A stretch of 64,000 bases of DNA from assembly GCF_003254645.1 (NCBI RefSeq), contig NZ_PNFD01000002.1:186001-250000 (forward strand), written 5' to 3'. The position numbers were made by a program, and so were the translations under genes. Of this stretch, positions 45,689 through 52,495 are shown piece by piece; within the stretch, counting starts at the first letter, position 1, and every line of letters begins with the position of its first letter. This DNA is from Microbacterium suaedae. Its GTDB lineage: Bacteria; Actinomycetota; Actinomycetes; Actinomycetales; Microbacteriaceae. The notes beneath the pieces were generated by a model. The model worked only from the letters and a program-made list of their open reading frames with translations, ran no database searches and was not told the DNA's origin.

Positions 45689-45797
45689 CGCGCCCGGGAT
45701 CCGTCGCTGATTCGCGGGGGCGGCGGGGCGGTGGTAATGTTTTCTCTTGGTTCGGAAAACGAGCGGAAGAGCTTCGGAAGATGAGCCAACACCCAAT

Positions 45798-45883
45798 GCG
45801 CGGGTGGCGGAATAGGTAGACGCGCTAGCTTGAGGTGCTAGTGCCCGTATTAGGGCGTGGGGGTTCAAGTCCCCCCTCGCGCA
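45798..45883 (+). tRNA. tRNA-Leu (anticodon GAG)
   Basis: 86 bases. Acceptor stem GCGCGGG with CTCGCGC (one G-U), anticodon stem CTAGC/GCTAG with loop TTGAGGT giving GAG, long variable arm as in leucine tRNAs, T-arm GGGGG-TTCAAGT-CCCCC. CCA is not encoded. All pairs intact, so functional. Confidence 0.96.
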
Positions 45884-45893
45884 CAGAGAGACG

Positions 45894-45921
45894 AAGGGCC
45901 CGGCCGAATGGCCGGGCCCTT
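45894..45921 (+). terminator. tRNA-Leu terminator
   Basis: Perfect 12-bp stem (45894-45905 with 45910-45921, AAGGGCCCGGCC), loop GAAT, ending in TTT, 10 bases after the tRNA. Confidence 0.9.
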
Positions 45922-45985
45922 TGTCGTGTCCGCCGCGTTCGGCCGGTCGAATCTTGAAAACATCCGGTCTCCCGGGGTCCGAGCT

Positions 45986-46558
45986 TCAACTCCGGGCGTA
46001 CCAGGTCACGCTCGTTCCGTTCGCGAACTCGTGACTCTGTGTTGGGGTGAACCGATCGGGATCGAAGCTGCTGGAGAAGAGGCGGATCCCGTCGCCGACG
46101 ACGACCGGATAGCGTTTCACGACGATCTCGTCGATCTCGGGGAGAAGTGCGCCGGCGAGGGCGCCTCCGCCGCACAGCCAGATGTTCTTGTCGGACGGTA
46201 GGCGTTTCAGACGCTGCACCGACTCCGTGGCATCCCCGCGCTCGATGCGCACGGTCGGGTCGTCCAACCGAAGCGTGCGCGAGAAGACGTGCTGGTGCAG
46301 ATGGGCGTACGGGCTGGTCGTGGGCACGCTCAGCGCGGGCTCGAACGTGCGACGGCCCATGACGACGGAGTCGAACTCGCGGTTCTGTCTGTCGTCGATG
46401 TCGAGCTGACGGCGGACGTGGGTGGGAAGCGTCTCCGGGTAGCGCTCGATGAGCCAGGTGACGAGTTCGTCGGAGATCGGAAAGAACTCGGTTTCATCCT
46501 GCGGGCCAGCGATGCAGCCGTCGAGGGTGGCGCCGATGAAGTAGACGAGTCTGCGCAT
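45986..46558 (-). CDS. Dihydrofolate reductase family protein (RibD C-terminal domain type)
   Basis: 190 residues. RLVYFIGATLDGCIAGP at the N-terminus, VVMGRRTFE in the middle and NIWLCGGGALAG near the end are the family pattern seen in many stand-alone actinobacterial YwjB/RibD_C proteins. NADPH-dependent reductase fold; the substrate is unknown. Downstream of the MarR gene on the same strand and possibly co-regulated. Lies in the interval bounded by the tRNA-Leu duplication. Confidence 0.88.
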   Translation of the reverse strand: MRRLVYFIGATLDGCIAGPQDETEFFPISDELVTWLIERYPETLPTHVRRQLDIDDRQNREFDSVVMGRRTFEPALSVPTTSPYAHLHQHVFSRTLRLDDPTVRIERGDATESVQRLKRLPSDKNIWLCGGGALAGALLPEIDEIVVKRYPVVVGDGIRLFSSSFDPDRFTPTQSHEFANGTSVTWYARS

Positions 46559-46620
46559 GGGACTACCTTCCTGGTTGCGGTGTGCGAGCTTCTGTGAGTG
46601 ACAACGGCGGGCGGATGCGC

Positions 46621-47103
46621 TCAGTCTTCCGGGAGGGGAGCGGATCGGCGACGGACGTGCGACTCTCCGCCGACGAGATCCAAGAGGCGGGCGAGGGTGG
46701 TGGTGGCGACCTCGGCGTGCTCTTCGCCGACGCGTCCGATGAGTTCGACGTTCAGTGACTCGCGCACGCGGCGGCTGTCCGCGACGAGCTCGGTACCGCG
46801 GGTGGTCAGGCGGACGCGCCGGGCTCGGCTGTCGGTGTCGTCGGGGTGGCGGGTGACATAGCCGAGCTGCTCGAGCTCGCGGATCTGCGTCGAAGCGCGC
46901 TGCTGTGTGACCTGCATGCGTCGGGCCAGCTCGGAGATCGTCGGCTCGCGGTCGATCAGGTGCTGGATCACGTAACCGTGGGAGATGCGGACGTCCGGAT
47001 GCCCGCGTGACCTCAGGGAGGCCAGCAGGTACCGATTCGCCGCCGATCCGGTGAGCCAGGCAAGGGTGGCGAGGTCGATCTCCGTGGGGTTCACGGATCC
47101 CAT
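46621..47103 (-). CDS. MarR-family regulator
   Basis: 160 residues. Winged helix with ISELARRMQVTQQRASTQI and the wing RHPDDTDSRARRVRLT. ATG 47103 has GAGGAG about 10 bases upstream; an in-frame TTG at 47130 is a weaker choice. Divergent from the SnoaL-like gene with a perfect palindrome in the shared promoter region, so it probably represses that gene and itself. Confidence 0.9.
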   Translation of the reverse strand: MGSVNPTEIDLATLAWLTGSAANRYLLASLRSRGHPDVRISHGYVIQHLIDREPTISELARRMQVTQQRASTQIRELEQLGYVTRHPDDTDSRARRVRLTTRGTELVADSRRVRESLNVELIGRVGEEHAEVATTTLARLLDLVGGESHVRRRSAPLPED

Positions 47104-47122
47104 GAGATCAGTTCTCCTCGAA

Positions 47123-47165
47123 TTGTACAACCGCTATTGAACAACTATAGTTGTGTATGTAGGGT
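47123..47165. promoter_or_regulatory. MarR operator(s) inside a consensus promoter
   Basis: The 14-base palindrome ACAACTATAGTTGT (47141-47154) lies in the 17-base spacer between TTGAAC (47137-47142) and TAGGGT (47160-47165) of the SnoaL-like gene. A second short palindrome TTGTACAA is at 47123-47130, beside the MarR start. Binding at 47141-47154 would block polymerase directly. Confidence 0.8.
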
Positions 47166-47172
47166 GCCGAGC

Positions 47173-47574
47173 ATGACGAACAGAAGTGCTCTCGCCGCGG
47201 TGCGCGATCTTCACCGCATTCTCGAGTCCGGCCGCGTCGGAGAGGGGCTCCGCGATCTCTTCCACTCAGACGCGGAGGTTATCGAGCATCCGCACGCGCT
47301 GAAACCGAATGGGCATCGCTCGGGCCTGGATCAGCTGATCGCCGCCTCCGTGACCGGCGCAGGGATGCTGCGCTCGCAGAGCTACGAGGAGCTGTCCGCC
47401 ATCGCCGACGAGGAGCATGTGTCAGTCCGGGTGCGTTGGAGCGGCGTCGTCGCCGCCGAGGTGGGGCCGTTCGCGGCGGGTCAGGAGCTGATCGCCCACG
47501 TGGCGCAGTTCGCGACGGTCGTCGGGGGGAGGATCCTGCGACTGGAGACATACGACTGCTACGAGCCGTTCTGA
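47173..47574 (+). CDS. SnoaL-like/NTF2-fold protein
   Basis: 133 residues. Pattern AVRDLHRILESGRVGEGLRDLFHSDAEVIEHPHAL with a later beta-sheet region resembles SnoaL-like ketosteroid-isomerase-fold proteins. Catalytic role unknown. ATG 47173 is 7 bases after TAGGGT, so leaderless. Controlled by the divergent MarR protein by inference. Confidence 0.82.
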   Translation: MTNRSALAAVRDLHRILESGRVGEGLRDLFHSDAEVIEHPHALKPNGHRSGLDQLIAASVTGAGMLRSQSYEELSAIADEEHVSVRVRWSGVVAAEVGPFAAGQELIAHVAQFATVVGGRILRLETYDCYEPF

Positions 47575-47665
47575 CGTCGCCGGACGCAGGGCCCGAGAAG
47601 CGGAGTGGGTCGCGCCCTCTGCGAGGTCGTGCCTACGAACCTCGGAAGATGAGTCAACACCCAAT

Positions 47666-47749
47666 GCGCGGGTGGCGGAATAGGTAGACGCGCTAGCTTG
47701 AGGTGCTCGTGCCCGTATTAGGGCGTGGGGGTTTAAGTCCCCTCCCGCA
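47666..47749 (+). pseudogene. Decayed copy of tRNA-Leu(GAG)
   Basis: Nearly identical to the intact gene 1868 bases upstream, but an A-to-C change breaks the anticodon stem (GCTAG to GCTCG), the T-loop reads TTTAAGT instead of TTCAAGT (the conserved C56 is lost), and a 2-base deletion plus a G-to-C change disrupts the T-stem/acceptor junction. Very unlikely to work as a tRNA. Confidence 0.85.
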
Positions 47750-47765
47750 CAGGGTAAGAAAGACC

Positions 47766-47796
47766 CCTGACCTGGGATTGTACATCTCAGGTCAGG
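47766..47796. terminator. Hairpin after the tRNA copy
   Basis: CTGACCTGGGAT (47767-47778) pairs with ATCTCAGGTCAG (47784-47795), with one G-U and one further C-G outside, loop TGTAC. No T-run. Could be a terminator or part of the old element's end. Confidence 0.5.
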
Positions 47797-47814
47797 AGTA
47801 TTTCGCGTGAGGCG

Positions 47815-48175
47815 CTCTGGAGGCAGCTCGAAGCTTTGCCGAGGTGGGCGACGCAGCGGCTGGCCAGCGCATCGGGTGAGCACCTTTCGGGCGACGGTGC
47901 CCAGGTCGACCACGCGAGCGTTCTCGGGCTGGCCGTTGATATCGTTCCGTTCCAGGGTGCTGCTTTCGCCGTGTCTCATGTCCGTGTGGGCGATGAATAG
48001 CAACAGCCACAACTGCTTGTCTTCCAGCTCGCATCTCCGCGAACCTATGGTTGCGGTGAGAATCAGGCACCTGCCGTTTGCGTGGTTCAGTGCGAGTGGG
48101 GACGCGGTCGGAGACCTCCCTACCTTCCACCAGATTCGCGCACAGATTGGTTGGTGTTTTCCGGATGGTTTTCAT
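47815..48175 (-). pseudogene. Relic of a tyrosine recombinase (integrase)
   Basis: Reading the minus strand, one frame gives PRKRQVP and a +1 shifted frame continues ILTATIGSRRCELEDKQLW, then LLLFIAHTDMRHGESSTLE with NDIN. This matches the central part of phage-type integrases, where box I is TGxRxGExxxLxxxDI; the catalytic Arg is retained in MRHGE. A frameshift splits it, and the HxLRH and Tyr boxes are missing. This accounts for most of the 458 bases without an intact gene between the tRNA copy and the ECF sigma gene. Confidence 0.65.
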
Positions 48176-48208
48176 GAACTCGGACTGGTGATCGGGGCAA
48201 TACCAAGT
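48175..48208 (+). promoter_or_regulatory. ECF-type promoter of sigma 1
   Basis: TGAACT (48175-48180), a 16-base spacer, then GCAATACC (48197-48204) just before the GTG at 48209. The same two elements with the same spacing recur at 51891-51920 before the I36/exporter operon. Confidence 0.65.
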
Positions 48209-48817
48209 GTGAGCACAGACAGTGAGATCATCGTGCGGTCGTTGACGCGTGCGTCTGCGTTCACGGAGATCTTCGATCGGCACGCGACGGTCATCGGCAG
48301 GTATGTGGCTCGTCGGCTAGGCCCGCACGATGCCGAGGATGTCGTGAGTGAGACGTTCCTGGTTGCGTTTCAGAAGCGTTCATCTTTTGATCAGGCTCGT
48401 GATTCCGCGCGACCGTGGTTGCTGGGGATCGCGACGCGTCTCATGAAGAAGCGGCAGGCAGTGGAAGCGCGTCACTGGGAAGCAGTTCAGCTGGGCGCGG
48501 CGGCTGCGCGTACGGACGTCGATATCACGATCGAGCGGGCAGCGGAGCGGGCAGATGCCGCCCAGGCGGTGCGTGAACTGTGGCCGACGGTGGCGAAGCT
48601 CTCCTCTGGAGACAGGGAGACTCTGATGCTCTATGCGCTCGCTGATCTCTCTTATGAAGAGATCGCGGCGGCATTGTCTATCCCAGTGGGGACAGTACGG
48701 TCACGGCTGAACCGCGTACGGAGGCGACTCGATGCGGCTTGGAAAGCCTCGACTCGCCGAGACGAGTACCTGGAGCGGGAAGGGCAGGATGATGGACACT
48801 ATCGAGCGCGTACGTGA
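48209..48817 (+). CDS. ECF-family RNA polymerase sigma factor (sigma 1)
   Basis: 202 residues. Region 2 (FDRHATVIGRYVARRLGPHDAEDVVSETF) and region 4 (LYALADLSYEEIAAALSIPVGTVRSRLNRVRRRL). GTG 48209 (VSTDSEIIV) is the likely start, immediately after the promoter-like block, so translation may be leaderless. Overlaps the anti-sigma-like gene by 29 bases. Closest in type to sigma factors paired with CU044_5270-like membrane proteins. Confidence 0.92.
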   Translation: MSTDSEIIVRSLTRASAFTEIFDRHATVIGRYVARRLGPHDAEDVVSETFLVAFQKRSSFDQARDSARPWLLGIATRLMKKRQAVEARHWEAVQLGAAAARTDVDITIERAAERADAAQAVRELWPTVAKLSSGDRETLMLYALADLSYEEIAAALSIPVGTVRSRLNRVRRRLDAAWKASTRRDEYLEREGQDDGHYRART

Positions 48818-49832
48818 CTTCGGTCGGGGATCTGAGTCCGTTTCGGAAGCTCAACTGGGTTCTGCGCGGCAACGACTCCTCAGCGAGATTGCTACTGAGG
48901 AGCGACGGACACGCATGTCCCGGCGGTGGGCGATACCTTCTCTGGTCGCGGGTGTGGCGGCGATCGTGATCGTCGTAGGTGCGGTCGTGTTGGTACCCCT
49001 ACGGCCCGGATCTGCTGCTGCCGAGGTCCTGCACGACGCGGCATCACTGAGCGCGGAGGCTGTGGACATCGATGTCCCCGAGGGAGAATTCCTCGAGGTG
49101 CAAACGACGAGCACACTCCTGTCCCTGTGGGACGTGGATATGCCCGCGCAGTGGGCTCGTTTCAACAATGGTGATCCGCGGGCGGCCGAAGCAGGGCTCA
49201 GTGTCCAATCGACGCGGACCTTGTATGTTCCGTCGAACAGAGATGACACGTGGGTTCTTGTCGATTCTGCTCCGCAGGTCGTTGCGGAGTATGGTGCGCG
49301 CGCCGACGACGCTCGATCGGATTGGGACAAGCTGAACGCTGCGACAAGGCCAAAGAGCACTGTCTATCCAGGGGGAGTCAGCACAACTCCCGACGGCGGA
49401 GCGCGGTCGTACTTCGACGGTCGCGACGTCTACGGCGAGATGCCGCGCGATCCTGATGCTTTGCTTGATTGGTGGCGTGAGCGCTCCGGTCTTTCCGGTG
49501 GTGAGGCCGACCGGTGGGCGGTGAGCGGGATCGCTCAGGGCTTGAGTGTGAATCTCATGCCTGCGGATCTGCGCGCGGCGATGTTCGAAGCGCTCGCTCT
49601 GTTGGACAACGCCGATGTCATCGACACCAATGGTGCGCAGACGACGCTCGCGTTCGCCTGGGACTTAGGCGCACGGAGTATCGAGACACGGTTGACCATT
49701 GACGCTGAACGCGGGCTCCTCGTAGGGACGAAGGAACTTGAGCACCTTGATCGGGAGCTCTTCCCCTCACCTGTGGTGCTGCAGGAATCGGTGGTGTCGA
49801 CCAGTATCGTCGACGCCACCGACTCGCCGTAG
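48789..49832 (+). CDS. Membrane protein, probable anti-sigma partner of sigma 1
   Basis: 347 residues. Cytoplasmic N-terminus (1-47), one membrane helix (about 48-70), then a large extracytoplasmic domain. Resembles the CU044_5270-type proteins encoded after ECF genes in actinobacteria. The N-terminal part would hold the sigma factor; the outer domain would sense. No zinc motif (HxxxCxxC) is present. Starts at ATG 48789 (MMDTIERVRDFG). Its stop directly abuts the stop of the convergent I36 gene. Confidence 0.82.
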   Translation: MMDTIERVRDFGRGSESVSEAQLGSARQRLLSEIATEERRTRMSRRWAIPSLVAGVAAIVIVVGAVVLVPLRPGSAAAEVLHDAASLSAEAVDIDVPEGEFLEVQTTSTLLSLWDVDMPAQWARFNNGDPRAAEAGLSVQSTRTLYVPSNRDDTWVLVDSAPQVVAEYGARADDARSDWDKLNAATRPKSTVYPGGVSTTPDGGARSYFDGRDVYGEMPRDPDALLDWWRERSGLSGGEADRWAVSGIAQGLSVNLMPADLRAAMFEALALLDNADVIDTNGAQTTLAFAWDLGARSIETRLTIDAERGLLVGTKELEHLDRELFPSPVVLQESVVSTSIVDATDSP

Positions 49833-50291
49833 TTAGCAGTAGACGTTCGTGGTGCTCCCGTAGACGTTCGCCGATGACCCTGCCCCAGCTGTGGCGAGGA
49901 CGGTTGTGCCGTTGCGTGCTTTCAGAGTTCCACTCGATCGAGCGTTCGCGATGGAACGGACGCTCCCGCTCAAGGCAGAAGTGGAGTGTGACCCGCACGA
50001 GCCCCAGCTCAGATACGTACCGGACGCACCATACCCGTTGAATGCGCAGACCCGCCCAGAGGCGCATTTGCCGACTGCGGCACGGGAGACGGTAGACGGC
50101 ACCGTGAGAGTCATATCCAGCTTGGGCCACACAGCGTTCCAGTAGTCGACTGAAACGCCGCCTGGCTCAACTTTGAGCGCATAGGCGACCTCGGGCGCAA
50201 CTTCGCCTGTATCTGCCGATGCGGCGCTGGCTTCTCCTCCCAGCAGAGAGACGAAGACAAGCGTCATCGCACCGAGTGTTCTGAACTTCAT
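49833..50291 (-). CDS. Secreted peptidase inhibitor I36-like (crystallin-fold) protein A
   Basis: 152 residues. Signal peptide (MKFRTLGAMTLVFVSLL, cleavage after ASA). The C-terminal half has an I36-type domain: CASGRVCAFNGYGASGTYL, GSCG, then repeats ending with Cys. I36 includes the Streptomyces metalloprotease inhibitor SMPI, which shares its fold with a Streptomyces killer-toxin-like protein. The true target is unknown. ATG 50291 overlaps the stop of the upstream anti-sigma-like gene; GGGAGG is 8-9 bases before it. Confidence 0.8.
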   Translation of the reverse strand: MKFRTLGAMTLVFVSLLGGEASAASADTGEVAPEVAYALKVEPGGVSVDYWNAVWPKLDMTLTVPSTVSRAAVGKCASGRVCAFNGYGASGTYLSWGSCGSHSTSALSGSVRSIANARSSGTLKARNGTTVLATAGAGSSANVYGSTTNVYC

Positions 50292-51277
50292 TCTGAGACC
50301 TCCCAAAGGTTATAGGCGACGACGTCTCCCGCCTTCAGCGGCGGTTCGTCCGTCGTGCGCACCGTTTCGATTCCAACGATTCGTCCAGTCTCCATAGAGA
50401 CGAGCAGAACCCGCGCCGTTCCCGGAAAGCTGGCGGGCTCGGCGCGAAGACCCACCACCTGCCTCCTGAGGCGATCAGTTGTCGCCCCGAGCAGTTCGAG
50501 GTCACCAGCGTCAAGGAGCAGCTGGAGCAGGCCGGCATGCTGGTGATTCGTGAGCGTCCACAGCCCCATCGCAGAATCGATCGACTCGATCACATCGCCC
50601 GCTCCGGGCTCAACGATCGGCATGCCGAGCGATACCAAAAGCTCGTGCATATCCGGAACACTCTGGCCCGGTAGCGACGCGGATGGGACAGCGAATTCTC
50701 CTGTCTCGAACGTGACCTTGGAGAGCAGAGTGCCGGGAGCAGGAGCCATGTCGTCGGAGAGGGTCTGGATCCTGGGGTCAGCCCAGTACGCCTCTGCGGC
50801 TGTGGTTGTCTGTGCCCCCGAGAGATCCTTGTTCCACTTCAAGTCGATGATCTCTGGCTTGATGACCACAGGTGCGCGAGCTGTGTCCTCGTCCATGTCG
50901 ATGTGAACGAACCAGCCAAGGTGGCGCGAGCCTCGTTCCGGTTGCTGCGGACCTGATGATTGCTCAAGGCTCATGATTGCTTCGCCGATGATGTCGCCCA
51001 CCCCCTGTTCGTCGGATGTGAACTCCAGAGCGGGCGGTGTCAGCGCTTGAGCCGTGCCGCCGTCGATACGGAGCACTGCAACTACGACGATCATGATCGC
51101 CACAAAAGCTGTTGCCGTGGTCGCGAGGATGTTGCGCGATGAGCGCGGGCCACGACGTCGCATACGATCTTCTGAGAGCAGGGCTTTCAGATGACGTTCG
51201 GCACGGTCAGGCAATGGTCGACGGCGGTCGCTTTCGGGCGACCGAAGATCCCGCAGGCGAGCATCAAGATCATCCAT
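50288..51277 (-). CDS. Membrane protein, probable anti-sigma partner of sigma 2
   Basis: 329 residues with the same layout as the product of 48789-49832: charged cytoplasmic N-terminus, one helix at about 50-69, large outer domain. Overlaps the sigma 2 gene by 8 bases at its start and the I36 gene at its end, so the three form one minus-strand operon. Similar function to its paralogue by position; no zinc motif. Confidence 0.8.
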   Translation of the reverse strand: MDDLDARLRDLRSPESDRRRPLPDRAERHLKALLSEDRMRRRGPRSSRNILATTATAFVAIMIVVVAVLRIDGGTAQALTPPALEFTSDEQGVGDIIGEAIMSLEQSSGPQQPERGSRHLGWFVHIDMDEDTARAPVVIKPEIIDLKWNKDLSGAQTTTAAEAYWADPRIQTLSDDMAPAPGTLLSKVTFETGEFAVPSASLPGQSVPDMHELLVSLGMPIVEPGAGDVIESIDSAMGLWTLTNHQHAGLLQLLLDAGDLELLGATTDRLRRQVVGLRAEPASFPGTARVLLVSMETGRIVGIETVRTTDEPPLKAGDVVAYNLWEVSE

Positions 51278-51790
51278 TCCTGTTCGCCTTCTTTGCCGCG
51301 TGGGCTGGCGGAGAGATCTGGGGGCGTAGCTTCCTCCGGATTCGTGAGATACGCATCTTTACCGTGGCGACCGTCGTGCCGAGAACGTCGGCGGCCTCTT
51401 TGGCACCTAGGTCGTACCAATAGATCATCGCGACCAGCTCTCGCTCGGCCAACGGGAGGCATTGGACGGCTGCTACGAGCTCGACATTCCGTTCCTCGGG
51501 GAACACGAGCGCGTTGGCCTGATAGTCGCTGACCAGCCGGAGTTGCAGCCGTCGGTTTCTATCCCGCCGCTGATACTCGTTCCCGACGACGTTGCGTGCG
51601 CATCGGTAGAGCCAGGACAGTCCGATCTGCTCACCTTGCCGAACCCGTTTCCAGGCCAGTTCAAACACGGCCATCGCGAGATCTTCGGCCTCGTGCATGT
51701 CGGACACTCGTCCTCGGATCACCGCCGCTACGAGACTGAAGTACTGGCGGTAGAGCGCACTGAAGGCGTCCGCCTGTACCGCGTGCTCAT
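51270..51790 (-). CDS. ECF sigma factor (sigma 2), N-terminal frameshift likely
   Basis: Clear ECF sigma regions: 2 (DAFSALYRQYFSLVAAVIRG, EAEDLAMAVFELAWKR) and 4 (LPLAERELVAMIYWYDLGAKEAADVLGTTVATVKMRISRIRRKL). In the coding frame no ATG, GTG or TTG exists upstream of DAFSALYRQ; the first in-frame GTG (51722) would cut off region 2. An ATG at 51790 (ATGAGCAC) is correctly placed but one base out of frame; one base inserted after ATGAGCAC would give MST-VQADAFSALYRQ. So a 1-base deletion is likely, from mutation, sequencing error, or a non-standard ATC/ATT start. First gene of the sigma 2 operon. Confidence 0.8.
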
Positions 51791-51837
51791 ACGTGTCGAT
51801 GACGACACCCCTCTGCTGTGTGTAAATGCCCCTCTAC

Positions 51838-51868
51838 GTCTGTTTGAGCCGCGCCGCGGAAGGTAACA
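51838..51868 (-). promoter_or_regulatory. Promoter-like block of sigma 2
   Basis: On the minus strand TGTTACC (51868-51862) followed by TTCC, GCGGCGC and CAAACAG, ending at 51838. A nearly identical block lies at 51972-52001 on the plus strand. The block ends exactly 47 bases before the ATG at 51790. Confidence 0.65.
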
Positions 51869-51890
51869 GATCCGATGCGGGCGTGCACCG

Positions 51891-51933
51891 TGAACTGGAC
51901 TCGGGCATCTGAGCAATACCGGGTATGAGCACA
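51891..51933 (+). promoter_or_regulatory. Second copy of the sigma 1-type promoter, upstream of the I36/exporter operon
   Basis: TGAACT (51891-51896), 16 bases, GCAATACC (51913-51920), then GGGT-ATGAGCACA. Same order, spacing and flanking bases as at 48175-48217 before sigma 1. Confidence 0.6.
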
Positions 51934-51971
51934 CCTCGCAGAACCAGCGTCCGGGCATCAGCGGCGACGCG

Positions 51972-52001
51972 TGTTACCTTCGCGGCGCTCGCCAAACAGT
52001 C
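51972..52001 (+). promoter_or_regulatory. Sigma 2-type promoter of the I36/exporter operon
   Basis: TGTTACC (51972-51978) then TTC, GCGGCGC and CAAACAG (51993-51999), ending 47 bases before ATG 52049. By eye 25 of 30 aligned bases match the block at 51838-51868. Confidence 0.65.
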
Positions 52002-52048
52002 AAGGCAAGTGGCGACAATAGTGTCGTCCTCGACCGAAGGGGCATGTC

Positions 52049-52495
52049 ATGACTGTGGCGAAACGAAAGGTGAGGAGCGGAAGGCTTCTTCCCGCAGTGA
52101 TTGGGCTGGTGGTGGCGTTGGCAGCACCGTTGGTCGCAGTGGTGCCTGCGAATGCCGCGGCAAGCGATTGCTCGAGCGGCTACACCTGCATCTGGCGGGA
52201 TCACACGTACAGGACGAACGGCAGCGGGACCTCTCGCGTGCAGTTCCAGCAGTACATCCCGGACTACTCGACCTTGAACTACTCGGGCACGACGATCAAT
52301 GCCGGGAACAACGCAGTCTCGGTGTACAACAACGGGAACACCGACCGCGTGCGCATCTACGACAGGGCGAACAAGGGCGGAAGCTACTTCCAGCTGGCAA
52401 TCAAGACCGGCGACGGCAACATCAGCAACAGTGCCGGCTACATTCAGGGCATTTCCTGGCGTCCGAACTCCGGCTATTTCTCGACATTTTGGTGA
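52049..52495 (+). CDS. Secreted peptidase inhibitor I36-like protein B
   Basis: 148 residues. Signal peptide (RLLPAVIGLVVALAAPLVA, cleavage after NA-A). The mature part SGYTCIWRDHTYRTNGSGTS with later NAVSVYNNGNTDRVRIY fits the I36/crystallin-like beta-sandwich pattern. Two cysteines remain after processing. First gene of the plus-strand set lipoprotein-adaptor-MacB. AAGGGG ribosome site before ATG 52049. Confidence 0.8.
   Translation: MTVAKRKVRSGRLLPAVIGLVVALAAPLVAVVPANAAASDCSSGYTCIWRDHTYRTNGSGTSRVQFQQYIPDYSTLNYSGTTINAGNNAVSVYNNGNTDRVRIYDRANKGGSYFQLAIKTGDGNISNSAGYIQGISWRPNSGYFSTFW

Larger units (their letters stand above)
45774..47751. repeat. Direct duplication of a tRNA-Leu segment, copies at both ends of this interval
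   Basis: A ~110-base block (45774-45885) recurs at 47642-47751, offset 1868 bases. It starts 24 bases before the tRNA (TCGGAAGATGAG) and spans the whole tRNA. The second copy has a few point changes and a 2-base deletion. The DNA between carries three genes (DHFR-like, MarR, SnoaL). Confidence 0.9.

Noticed and set aside
51925..52491. Protein starting at ATG 51925 (MSTPRRTS) continuing into the lipoprotein frame
   Set aside because: It covers the sigma 2-type promoter block and the whole I36 gene in another frame; the lipoprotein start at 52492 is more sensible. The ATG looks like a remnant or part of the promoter-like block.
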